From the NCBI RefSeq assembly GCF_001598255.1, contig NZ_BCYP01000011.1:150495-214494 (forward strand): DNA of 64,000 nucleotides, written 5' to 3'. Numbering within the stretch: position 1 is the first letter of the stretch; every line of letters starts with the position of its first letter. Positions 56,184 to 63,813 of the stretch are shown piece after piece. This DNA comes from Mitsuaria chitosanitabida ATCC BAA-476 = NBRC 102408. GTDB taxonomy: Bacteria > Pseudomonadota > Gammaproteobacteria > Burkholderiales > Burkholderiaceae_C. Below the pieces are notes generated by a model, which was given only the letters and a program-made list of their open reading frames with translations, ran no database searches and had not been told where the DNA came from. Both the position numbers and the translations under genes were made by a program.

Positions 56184-57569
56184 CTATTGCGCCGGGCGCA
56201 GCTCGGCGGTCTCCAGATGCTCGGCCACGGAGACCGACCAGCCGAAGCGCTCCTGGATCGCCTGGCGCAGCGTATGGGCGGCCTCGGGTTCCCCGTGCGT
56301 GACGTAGACCCGCCGGGGCGGGCGCGACAAGGTGCCCAGCCAAGCCAGCAACTGCGCCTGGTCGGCGTGCGACGACATGCCGTCGATCGAGCAGACCTCC
56401 GCCCGTACCGTCACCCATTGGCCGTGCAAGCGCACCCGATCCGCCCCCGCGACAAGCGCCGCGCCGCGCGTGCCCGCCGCCTGATGTCCGACGAAGACGA
56501 TGGCGTTCTCCGGATGGGGCGCCATCGCCTTGAGGTGATGCAGTACGCGCCCGCCGGTGGCCATCCCGCTGGCGGCGACGATCACCGATGGATACACCGG
56601 GTGGTTGAGCGCGCGCGACTCCTCCTCGCCGCGCACGTAGCGGACCTTCTCCGCCAGGTCGCGCAGGTCCTTGTCGCTCAGGCGCTGCTCGTCGGCATGC
56701 GGGCCGAGCAAGCGGCCTGCGCGCGTCGCCATCGGGCTGTTGAGATACAGCGGCAGATCGGGAATGCGTCCGTCCGCCTTCAGCCGCAGGATCGCGTTCA
56801 GCACCGCCTGGGCGCGTCCGACGGCGAACGCGGGGATCAGGACGCTGCCGCCCCGGGCGGCCGTGCGCGAGATGGCGGCGGCCAGTTCGCCGTCGCCCGA
56901 CGCCGGGACGTGGCGTCGATTGCCGTAGGTCGACTCCACCACCACGACGTCGGCGTCGGGGGCGCTGGCGGGAGGACGCATGATCGGATCGTCGACACGT
57001 CCGAGGTCTCCGGAGAACAGCAGCGATCCGGCCTCGGAGGTCAGGTGCAGGCTGGCCGCGCCGACGATGTGGCCTGCGTGACTGAAGCTGGCGACGAGGC
57101 CCGGGATCGGCTCGAACGCGCGATCGAAGGCATGGGTGCGCAGGTGCGTGAGCGCCTTTTCGGCCTGGGCCTCCGTGTACAGCGGCAGCGCCGGATCGTG
57201 CTTGCTGAAGTGGTGCCGGTTGGCATAGCGGGCGTCCTCCTCCTGCAGGTGACCGGAGTCGCGCAGCAGGATCGGGAGCAGGTCCGCGGTGCCTGGCGTG
57301 ACATGGACCATGCCCTTGAAGCCGTCCGCCATGAGGCGCGGGAGGCAGCCGCTGTGATCCAGGTGGGCATGCGTGAGCACCACCGCATCGATCGACGCGA
57401 GCGCCACTGGGAACGGCGCCCAGTTGCGCAGACGCAGCTGCTTGAGGCCCTGGAAGAGCCCGCAGTCGACCAGCAGCCGGCGCCCCTGGTGCTCGACGAG
57501 GTAGCGTGATCCGGTCACCGTTCCCGCCGCGCCGAGGAAGCGCAGCGTGGTGGGCAGCGGGGCGCTCAT
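56184..57569 (-). CDS. Beta-CASP metallo-beta-lactamase fold hydrolase (RNase-type)
   Basis: A 461-residue protein of the CPSF/YSH1-like prokaryotic family. The metal site THAHLDHSGCLP (HxHxDH) near residue 55-65, SHAGHIVGA, and GDLGR are in the lactamase part. The beta-CASP insert and IVAASGMATGGRVLHHL with the late VTHGEPEAAH His complete the active site. Relatives are RNA endo/exonucleases. Such genes recur in low-oxygen usp loci. The start ATG 57569 overlaps the stop of the small DUF2892 gene. Confidence 0.93.
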   Translation of the reverse strand: MSAPLPTTLRFLGAAGTVTGSRYLVEHQGRRLLVDCGLFQGLKQLRLRNWAPFPVALASIDAVVLTHAHLDHSGCLPRLMADGFKGMVHVTPGTADLLPILLRDSGHLQEEDARYANRHHFSKHDPALPLYTEAQAEKALTHLRTHAFDRAFEPIPGLVASFSHAGHIVGAASLHLTSEAGSLLFSGDLGRVDDPIMRPPASAPDADVVVVESTYGNRRHVPASGDGELAAAISRTAARGGSVLIPAFAVGRAQAVLNAILRLKADGRIPDLPLYLNSPMATRAGRLLGPHADEQRLSDKDLRDLAEKVRYVRGEEESRALNHPVYPSVIVAASGMATGGRVLHHLKAMAPHPENAIVFVGHQAAGTRGAALVAGADRVRLHGQWVTVRAEVCSIDGMSSHADQAQLLAWLGTLSRPPRRVYVTHGEPEAAHTLRQAIQERFGWSVSVAEHLETAELRPAQ

Positions 57570-57742
57570 GTCCCGCGCCCGAAGAGCGTGTAGATCGGGC
57601 AGTAGCCGGCGAGCCCGGTCAACAGAGGCACCAGGCCGATGAAGCCCCACAGGCCGATCCATCCGAAGCCTGCCGCCAAGGTCAGCGCGGTGCCGACGCC
57701 GACACGCAGCAGTCGTTCCGTTGTTCCCACGTTCATCGCCAT
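57566..57742 (-). CDS. Small DUF2892 (YgaP transmembrane domain-like) protein
   Basis: A 58-residue protein starting MAMNVGTTERLLRVGVG, with two membrane helices (ALTLAAGFGWIGLWGFIGLV, then PLLTGLAGYCPIYTLFG) and the CP-containing C-terminus of the DUF2892 family. GGAGG lies 7-8 bases upstream of ATG 57742. Its TGA overlaps the beta-CASP ATG (ATGA), so the two are coupled. In other proteins this module is fused to rhodanese domains (YgaP). Confidence 0.85.
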   Translation of the reverse strand: MAMNVGTTERLLRVGVGTALTLAAGFGWIGLWGFIGLVPLLTGLAGYCPIYTLFGRGT

Positions 57743-57776
57743 CGCAGCCTCCGGGTCGGGTCGTCGAGATGAACCC

Positions 57777-57818
57777 AGCGTAGGGGAGGCCTGGACCTCA
57801 CCGATTGCGCTCGCTCAA
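57777..57818 (-). promoter_or_regulatory. FNR-like site and -10 of the DUF2892/beta-CASP operon
   Basis: TTGCGCTCGCTCAA (57805-57818) lies in the 3' end of the GST gene. On the minus strand, 22 bases beyond it, TACGCT (57782-57777) is the -10-like hexamer. A start near 57770 would give a leader of about 28 bases. Confidence 0.5.
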
Positions 57819-58481
57819 CTCCCCATCAAGGTCTTGTCTCGGCGGGAAGCGATGGGCCCCCTCCGCGGGCAACTTGTGCATGCACGCAACGAACAGCGGG
57901 TGGACGAGCCAGCCGCTCAACCATGAGCGCACCGCCGCCAGGTCTGGCAGCGCCTCCCACCACGCGGGGTCCACCGCGGCGAACTGGCGGACGAAGGGCA
58001 TCACGGCCAGGTCGGTGGCGCATGGGTGAGCTCCACCAAGCTGGGGCGCTTCCCGCAGCCGTGCCTCCAGCGGCCGCAGCAGCACCTCCACCGCCCTGTC
58101 GCGGTGGGCGTCCGGAGAGAGGGCCTCACCCGTGTAGCGCTGGGGGTACTTCCAACGGTCCAGGTGATGCTTGAAATCGCCGTCGTTGCGCCGCACCCGC
58201 TCAAGGTTCTCCGGCGATTGCGCCCGTGCCCACCAGCCCTGCGCGTCGGGCGCGGCGAGCGCCCAGCGCATGATCTCCCAGCTCTCATCGATCACGCGGC
58301 CATCGGGCAACTGAAGGACGGGCACCGTCGCCTTGGGCGACAAGGCCAGCAGGCTGGCGGGCTTGTCGCGCAGGCTGACCTCCACCGCCTCGAAGACTTG
58401 CCCGGCCTGCAGCAGCGCCATCCGCGCCCGCATGGCGTAGGGGCAGCGGCGGAAGGTGTAGAGCGTCGGCACCTGGCTCAT
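57798..58481 (-). CDS. Glutathione S-transferase-like protein
   Basis: A 227-residue protein. The N-terminal thioredoxin fold has YTFRRCPYAMRARMAL with a candidate catalytic Cys, KATVPVLQLPDGRVIDES as the glutathione loop, and a helical C-terminal domain. CPYAMR resembles grx2-like and omega-like GSTs, which use Cys for deglutathionylation. ATG 58481 overlaps the upstream Gre-like stop. A GTG three codons earlier is less likely. Confidence 0.88.
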   Translation of the reverse strand: MSQVPTLYTFRRCPYAMRARMALLQAGQVFEAVEVSLRDKPASLLALSPKATVPVLQLPDGRVIDESWEIMRWALAAPDAQGWWARAQSPENLERVRRNDGDFKHHLDRWKYPQRYTGEALSPDAHRDRAVEVLLRPLEARLREAPQLGGAHPCATDLAVMPFVRQFAAVDPAWWEALPDLAAVRSWLSGWLVHPLFVACMHKLPAEGAHRFPPRQDLDGELSERNR

Positions 58482-58960
58482 TGAACCCACAACACCTCGA
58501 ACTGCTGTCGGATGGCGCCGATCTGAATCGACACCTCATCGCCTTCGCATTTGCCCAGCACGGCCCGGCCCAAGGGGGCTTCACCGCTGATGACCTGAAC
58601 GCGCTGCGTGCCGCTTCCCAACGTCATGCTGCCGCCATCCGGGCCGAGGAAGAGCTGCTGCCGCTTGCCATCGGCATCGGTCAGGCAGACGAGCGCGCCG
58701 AGCTGTATGCCTCTGCTGGTGTCGTAGGGGTGAGGGCGGAACTGGCGCCAGTGGGCCATCGCCTGCCGGATGGCCTCGGCGCGACGCGCCTGGCCCGTGG
58801 CCAGGTAGGCGGCTTCGAGACCCAGCGTGTCGTACTTGTTCTCGGCGATGTTCTCTTCGTGCGTCGCCGTTTCATGCGCCGCTCGCGCCGCCTGTTCGAC
58901 ACGTTCCAGGTCTTCGGCGAGTCGTTCCAGCACCTGCTGCTGCAGCAAGAATTTGTCCAT
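58478..58960 (-). CDS. GreA/GreB family transcription elongation factor-like protein
   Basis: A 160-residue protein with an N-terminal coiled coil (MDKFLLQQQVLERLAEDLER; tip region NIAENKYDTLGLEAAYLATG) and a C-terminal Gre domain (GALVCLTDADGKRQQLFLGP, EAPLGRAVLGKCEGDEVSI). The acidic tip of GreA (DLSENAEY) is altered to NIAENKYD, so cleavage stimulation is uncertain. It may instead occupy the RNA polymerase secondary channel as a regulator. ATG 58960 is chosen because upstream residues are proline-rich and unconserved. Confidence 0.8.
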   Translation of the reverse strand: MDKFLLQQQVLERLAEDLERVEQAARAAHETATHEENIAENKYDTLGLEAAYLATGQARRAEAIRQAMAHWRQFRPHPYDTSRGIQLGALVCLTDADGKRQQLFLGPDGGSMTLGSGTQRVQVISGEAPLGRAVLGKCEGDEVSIQIGAIRQQFEVLWVQ

Positions 58961-59222
58961 GAATGAAGGGGGAGGGGGGTGGGCTGCGCGGGGGCGCAAG
59001 CTTAATGGCTCAGCCAAGCTCATCGAGCACGCGGCGTTCATGTGAAACGCGCATCTCCCCAGTCTTTAGGACGACATCCTTCGGCGCGCTTCATAGCATC
59101 GGCAAACGAGAGCGATGCTGCCCGCATTCATGCCAGCGGCGGCTCGCTCGATTCGCTTGGGCCAGATGTGCCGCGGACCCTCTCTCATGTCGCATCCGAT
59201 CAAATCCCCGCAGAGAACCTTC

Positions 59223-59987
59223 ATGGCCGCATGGCTGCGGAAGCGCGCCTTCCTTTCCCGGCCGCTGCGCATGGACACCGAGAGCCGAACCGCCCTGAAG
59301 GATTGGATAACGATCGCCGCCCTCATGCTGGGCGGTCCGTGGGCGTTGTGGACCTTTGTCTATGAGCAGACGATCAAGCCCGCCCTGGCTGCGCCCTACA
59401 TGCGTCCTCTCGTGACGATGACGCTGGTGCCGCTCGAGGGCGCCCCGCCACGCGTCGACGCCGTCCCGGTGAAGGTGCACGTGACCCTCGAGAATCCGGG
59501 GACCAGAAGTGTTCGCATCCTGTTGGGGGATCTCACGGTCTTTGGCCGTCGACTCGGCGAGAAGCAGGGGCCGCACTTCAACAAGGACGGCCTCGCCAAA
59601 GCCATGAACCAAGACAAGGCGGCCAGGGCGCGCTATTGGAACGATCATGGGAACACCCTGATCTTCTCCGGTTCCGCCTTCTTCAGATGGACCTTCGCGC
59701 CGGGGGAACGACACGAGTTCACGCGGCAGATCTGGGTGCCGCAGGGGGAATTCGACGAGCTGGAGGCAAGTCTCTACATCACGCTTTCCTCCGATCTCGA
59801 CAGGCTCTGCGCGGTCAATGACATTGGCGACGATCTGACGACGACCGCCCTGGTGGGAGAGCTCCGTTCCGGCAAATGCGAGGTGGCCGTGTCGAGCGAG
59901 GACGCCGCCCGCCTGAATGCCCGGACCCGGAACGTCGAGTCGACCGACTACCTGGCCCTGCCAGGGGCCAAGGTCCGAGAGAAATAG
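59223..59987 (+). CDS. Hypothetical single-pass membrane protein
   Basis: No family recognised. One membrane segment (DWITIAALMLGGPWALWTFVY) near the N-terminus is followed by a soluble, strand-rich domain of about 200 residues (PVKVHVTLENPGTRSVRILL). This looks like an immunoglobulin-like extracytoplasmic domain. The start is uncertain: ATG 59223 has a weak AGAGA site; 59115, 59187 and 59271 are in frame. The gene sits between the Gre-like gene (divergent) and the channel-like gene. Confidence 0.6.
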   Translation: MAAWLRKRAFLSRPLRMDTESRTALKDWITIAALMLGGPWALWTFVYEQTIKPALAAPYMRPLVTMTLVPLEGAPPRVDAVPVKVHVTLENPGTRSVRILLGDLTVFGRRLGEKQGPHFNKDGLAKAMNQDKAARARYWNDHGNTLIFSGSAFFRWTFAPGERHEFTRQIWVPQGEFDELEASLYITLSSDLDRLCAVNDIGDDLTTTALVGELRSGKCEVAVSSEDAARLNARTRNVESTDYLALPGAKVREK

Positions 59988-60077
59988 ACGCGCTCGCCGG
60001 CATTCGATGACGAGCATGCACGCCCGCGCTCGACCCGAGGGCGCGGCGGCATTGGAGTGGCAGCGGAGAATGCCGCC

Positions 60078-60746
60078 ATGCATGTCCGCCATCGCCGATT
60101 CCTCGTCCTCACGCGCCGGCATCCGTCGGCCATCCTGCTGCTGGTGCAGCTGGTGGGCCTTCTGCTCTATCCGTTGCTCGAGTCGACGCGCGCCGGGCCG
60201 CTGGCGCTGAGCGCCTTCGGCATCACGGTGCTGGTCTTCACGACGCGCATGGTGCGCCGCACGCCCGGCTTGTTCTGGCTCAGCGTGGGCCTCGCCCTGC
60301 CAGCCATCGTCATGCTGCTGCTTCAGGTGGGATGGGAGATGCACTGGCTGCGGCCGTGGACGGCCGCGCTGGAGGCGATCTTCTACTTCTACGCCGCCGG
60401 CAGCCTGGTCGCGTACATGATGAGCGACATGCATGCGACGACCGACGAGCTGTTCGCGGCCGGCGCCACGTTCACGCTGCTGGCCTGGGGCTTCGCCTAC
60501 AGCTTCGTCGTGCTGCAGGCGCTGCAGCCGGGCAGCTTCTCGGCCGCCATCCAGCCGGAGCAGCCGCGCACCTGGACCGAACTCATGTTCCTGAGCTTCG
60601 CGTTGCTGTCGAGCACGGGCATCGGCGACATCATCCCCGTGCGTCCGATGGCGCGCGCCCTGGCGAGCATGGAGATGTTCGTCGGCGTCATGTATCTGGC
60701 CGCCGTGGTGTCACGCCTGATCGGCCTGACCCTGCTGCGGCGTTGA
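60078..60746 (+). CDS. Ion-channel family (two-TM pore-type) membrane protein
   Basis: A 222-residue protein with about six membrane segments, the last two flanking a pore loop. ELMFLSFALLSSTGIGDIIP has the TxGxGD-like filter of K+ channel relatives, but reads TGIGD rather than TVGYGD. The last helix follows (MEMFVGVMYLAAVVSRLIGL). ATG 60078 has GGAGA 8 bases upstream; GTG 60057 is an alternative. No ligand-binding domain is attached. Ion selectivity cannot be predicted. Confidence 0.8.
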   Translation: MHVRHRRFLVLTRRHPSAILLLVQLVGLLLYPLLESTRAGPLALSAFGITVLVFTTRMVRRTPGLFWLSVGLALPAIVMLLLQVGWEMHWLRPWTAALEAIFYFYAAGSLVAYMMSDMHATTDELFAAGATFTLLAWGFAYSFVVLQALQPGSFSAAIQPEQPRTWTELMFLSFALLSSTGIGDIIPVRPMARALASMEMFVGVMYLAAVVSRLIGLTLLRR

Positions 60747-60814
60747 GCCGCACCCCACCTGGCTCGCGCGAAGCGGCCCGTCGTCGATCGCCGAGAACGG
60801 CGTGGGCGACCTCC

Positions 60815-62224
60815 CTAGCGCACCAGCGCCTTCGCGATCTGGCCCAAGGTCCTCAAGGCGCCCTCGACCTGCGCGTTGTCGGGGTGTCCGAAGTTGAGTC
60901 TCAGGTGATGCGTGAACCGGTGATCGGCCGAGAACAGATGCCCCGGCGCGATGCTGATGTCATGGGACAGGGCGACCCGGTGCAGCTCCAGCGCGTCGAT
61001 CTGGGCGGGCAGCTCGACCCAGACGCAATAGCCGCCTTCCGGCTGCGTGACGCGGGTCCCTTGCGGGAAGCATTTGGCGATGGTCCTCAGCATGGCTTGG
61101 CGGTTCGTGACGAGCGCGTGCCGAAGTTGCCGCAGGTGGCGGTCGTAGCCGCCTCGCCGCAGGTACTCGCTCAGTCCCTCCTGCATCGGCACGGGGGTGG
61201 CCAGCGAGCTCATGAGCTTGCGCCGGCTGACGTCCCGGGCAAACCGGCCCGCGGCCGCCCAACCGACGCGGAATCCCGGGGCCAGCGACTTCGAGAACGA
61301 GCTGCAATGCAGCACCAGACCGCTCTTGTCCCAGCCCTTGGCGGGCCTGGGGCGCGAGCCGAAGTACAGCTCGCCGTAGACGTCGTCCTCGATGAGCGGA
61401 ATCCCGCGCTCGGCCAGCAGCGCCACCAGCGCCGCCTTGGCGGCATCGGGCATCAGGCTGCCCAGCGGGTTCTGGAAGTTCGGCATCAGCCAGCACGCCT
61501 TGACCGGATGGCGATCGAGGATCGCCGCCAGCGCGGCGACGTCGACACCGGTGCGCGCGTGGGTGGCCACCTCGACCGCCTTCAGCCCGCGGCGCTCCAG
61601 TGCCTGCAGCGCGCCATAGAAGGTCGGCGATTCGATGGCGACGAGGTCGCCGGGTTTCGTGACCGCCTCCAGGCACAGGTTCAGGGCTTCCATCGCGCCG
61701 TTGGTCACGACGATCTCGTCCGCGTCGACCTTGCAGCCGGCACCCAGGTAGCGCAGGCCGATCTGGCGCCGCAGCTCGGCGCTGCCCGGCGACAGGTCCT
61801 CCACCGTTCGCCACGGGTCCAGCCCGCGCGCGGCCTTGCCCAGCGACAGGGCCAGCTTGTCCAGCGGAAAGAGGGTGGGGCTCGGGAACGCCGAGCCCAG
61901 CGGTACCACGGCGCGGTTTCGGGACAGCCCGAGCACCTGGAACACCAGCTCCGAGACCTCGACGCTGCGCTCCTCGGCCCGTGGGTCCGACGCATGGGGC
62001 TCGGGGTGGGGGATCGCCGCCTGGCTGACGAAGTAGCCGGACCGTGGCCGGGCTTCGATCAGACCGCGGGCCTCCAGCAGGTAATAGGCTTCGAAGACGG
62101 TGGAGGGGCTGACGCCGCGATCCTTGCTCGCTTCGCGGACCGAGGGCAGGCGGTCTCCGGGGCGCAACTGGCCGGCGGCGATGGCGGCCGCCAGGTCATC
62201 GGCAAGGACTTCGTAGCGCTTCAT
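60815..62224 (-). CDS. MocR-type regulator: GntR HTH plus aminotransferase-like domain
   Basis: A 469-residue protein. The N-terminal GntR winged helix (residues 1-75: YEVLADDLAAAIAAGQLRPG, then LPSVREASKDRGVSPSTVFE) is joined to a fold-type I aminotransferase domain with the PLP lysine in SSFSKSLAPGFRVGW and Asp in EDDVYGE. Such MdcR/PdxR/GabR-like proteins use PLP adducts as effectors. ATG 62224 (MKRYEVL) is the family start; the frame is open upstream to 62377. It is divergent from a small membrane protein gene, a likely target. Confidence 0.92.
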   Translation of the reverse strand: MKRYEVLADDLAAAIAAGQLRPGDRLPSVREASKDRGVSPSTVFEAYYLLEARGLIEARPRSGYFVSQAAIPHPEPHASDPRAEERSVEVSELVFQVLGLSRNRAVVPLGSAFPSPTLFPLDKLALSLGKAARGLDPWRTVEDLSPGSAELRRQIGLRYLGAGCKVDADEIVVTNGAMEALNLCLEAVTKPGDLVAIESPTFYGALQALERRGLKAVEVATHARTGVDVAALAAILDRHPVKACWLMPNFQNPLGSLMPDAAKAALVALLAERGIPLIEDDVYGELYFGSRPRPAKGWDKSGLVLHCSSFSKSLAPGFRVGWAAAGRFARDVSRRKLMSSLATPVPMQEGLSEYLRRGGYDRHLRQLRHALVTNRQAMLRTIAKCFPQGTRVTQPEGGYCVWVELPAQIDALELHRVALSHDISIAPGHLFSADHRFTHHLRLNFGHPDNAQVEGALRTLGQIAKALVR

Positions 62225-62441
62225 GGGGCGGGGCTGATATGGTCCGTGGAGGGGAATGCCGCACTGTATTGGCAGCAGCCCTCTCACTGTTAATTCCCAC
62301 TCGGATCCCCATCTGATCCGGTGTTTTTCCAGGAATCTGAACCTGTATTTTTCGTGCCGCCGGGCGCACAGTGACAACCTGCGTGGGCGGACGTCGCCTC
62401 ACGATGGATCGCGTCAAGTAGCAGTCTGGAACATCGACATC
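62225..62441. promoter_or_regulatory. Divergent region between the MocR gene and a small membrane protein
   Basis: 217 bases, clearly more AT-rich than the flanks. It holds GGATCCCCATCTGATCC (62303-62319), a GGATC...GATCC inverted repeat that could be a GntR-type operator. I could not assign -10/-35 elements with confidence. Confidence 0.4.
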
Positions 62442-62681
62442 ATGGAATGGGTCCCCACCGTCTTCATTGCGTTCAAGGTGAGCGTGCTGGCCATCGGCAT
62501 GTTCTTCGCCGTCAAGTGGCACTACGACAAGGCGAAGCGGGAGAAGGGCGCGGACTCGCAACGCGCGGTGTTGCGCACCACCGGCATCGTGGCCGTGGTC
62601 TTCGTGCTGCTGGTCGTCGTCCTGCTGCTCCTGACCTTCGGCCTGGGCCGCGCGCTCGGTTTGGACCTGAGCTTCTCCTGA
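62442..62681 (+). CDS. Small two-segment membrane protein, 79 residues
   Basis: MEWVPTVFIAFKVSVLAIGM begins a first membrane helix; a basic loop (KWHYDKAKREKGADSQR) and a second helix (TGIVAVVFVLLVVVLLLLTF) follow. I do not recognise a family. ATG 62442 is favoured because the upstream reading is not hydrophobic or conserved-looking; the start is uncertain. It is divergent from the MocR gene. Confidence 0.65.
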   Translation: MEWVPTVFIAFKVSVLAIGMFFAVKWHYDKAKREKGADSQRAVLRTTGIVAVVFVLLVVVLLLLTFGLGRALGLDLSFS

Positions 62682-62738
62682 TCGAAATGAGGCCAACACC
62701 TGAGGCACGATGGCGGTCCCGCAGCCAAACAGGTATCG

Positions 62739-63479
62739 ATGTCCTCGCTCACCACTGAAGCGCCGGAGCTCCTTCACCTGACGGCGGAGGGCCTTCGCGT
62801 GACCGCGGCCCACGCCCACCGGGAGGGGCAGCTCGTCTGGGTACGACGAGGCGCCCTGCTGATCAGCGCCGCCTCCGGGAGATGGGCCCAGCTGCCGGGA
62901 AAGGTGAGTTGGATTCCGCCTCGCTGCGCTCACGAAGCGCGGTCGTTCGGCCCACTGGAGGCCACGACCCTCCTGCTGGAGGCGCCCTTGTGCGAACCGT
63001 TGCCCGATGAACCTCGGGTGTTCGGGTGCAGCCCACTGGCGGCCTTGATGCTCCAGCGGCTGGAGGCACTCGATGCCGCCAACGACATCGAGTGCCGTCG
63101 TCGCCTGCTCCCCGCGCTCATGGACGTGCTCGTCGAAGACCCGCAAGGGGCGTCGCATCTCGCGCTGCCCGCCGAGCCGAGGCTGCAGCGGATGGCCCTC
63201 GCGGTCCTGGCCGCTCCCGATGATCGCCGGACGCTCGATGACTGGGCGACGGAACTGGGGTTCTCGCGCCGTACCCTGATGCGTCGCTTCGAACTGGAGA
63301 CGGGACTGAAGGTGGGCCACTGGCAGCGCCAGGCACGTCTGTTCGCCGCGCTCGATCTCCTCGCGAAGGGCGACGGCGTCACCACGGTGGCGCTGTCGGT
63401 CGGGTACTCGTCCGTCAGCGCCTTCATCGAGCAGTTTCGCCGGACGTTCGGCGTCACTCCCGCGCGCTTGCAGGGCTAG
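62739..63479 (+). CDS. AraC family transcriptional regulator
   Basis: A 246-residue regulator. The N-terminal cupin-like sensor (AHAHREGQLVWVRRGALLIS, PPRCAHEARSFG) leads to the two-helix-turn-helix AraC domain at about 150-245: TLDDWATELGFSRRTLMRRF and VTTVALSVGYSSVSAFIEQFRRTFG. It belongs to the short-cupin group that often controls neighbouring transporters. Its 3' end overlaps the convergent gene by 26 bases. Confidence 0.92.
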   Translation: MSSLTTEAPELLHLTAEGLRVTAAHAHREGQLVWVRRGALLISAASGRWAQLPGKVSWIPPRCAHEARSFGPLEATTLLLEAPLCEPLPDEPRVFGCSPLAALMLQRLEALDAANDIECRRRLLPALMDVLVEDPQGASHLALPAEPRLQRMALAVLAAPDDRRTLDDWATELGFSRRTLMRRFELETGLKVGHWQRQARLFAALDLLAKGDGVTTVALSVGYSSVSAFIEQFRRTFGVTPARLQG

Positions 63480-63813
63480 GGGCTGATGCCGCGAGCCAGT
63501 TGCGGGCCAGTTCGCCGACGAGGCGCCGACCCGGATTCGCGCCGGCGATCCATTGATCGGGCGGGAACAGGTCGAAGAGTCCCACCTTGGCGACGGTCGG
63601 GATCGCCACGGCCAACTCCTGCTCCACCTGGCCACGCGCGCCCTCGTTGTAGAGCGCGATGTTGAGGAGCAGGGTCGCCACGGTTCCGGTCTGCACCTGA
63701 CTGCCATCCTTCAGGGTCACCTGAGGGAGTGACTGGCCGTCGGCGAGGATCTTCTGGTTGATGTCGGCCAGCTCGTGGCCATGTGCTTGCTTGTCGTTCA
63801 CATCAGACTCCAT
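63454..63813 (-). CDS. Hypothetical protein, 119 residues
   Basis: Soluble protein starting MESDVNDKQAHGHELADINQ, with a conserved-looking core (LPQVTLKDGSQVQTGTVATL, then LYNEGARGQVEQELAVAIPT). The family is not one I can name. GTG six codons in is an alternative start. The last 26 bases overlap the araC-type gene on the other strand. Confidence 0.7.
   Translation of the reverse strand: MESDVNDKQAHGHELADINQKILADGQSLPQVTLKDGSQVQTGTVATLLLNIALYNEGARGQVEQELAVAIPTVAKVGLFDLFPPDQWIAGANPGRRLVGELARNWLAASAPSPASARE

Noticed and set aside
55786..56418. Minus-strand frame opposite the usp gene at 55720
   Set aside because: It overlaps a well-supported UspA gene and has only reverse-complement composition.
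58850..59045. Small plus-strand frame opposite the Gre-like gene
   Set aside because: Ser/Arg/Cys-rich shadow of the coiled coil on the other strand, without a ribosome site.
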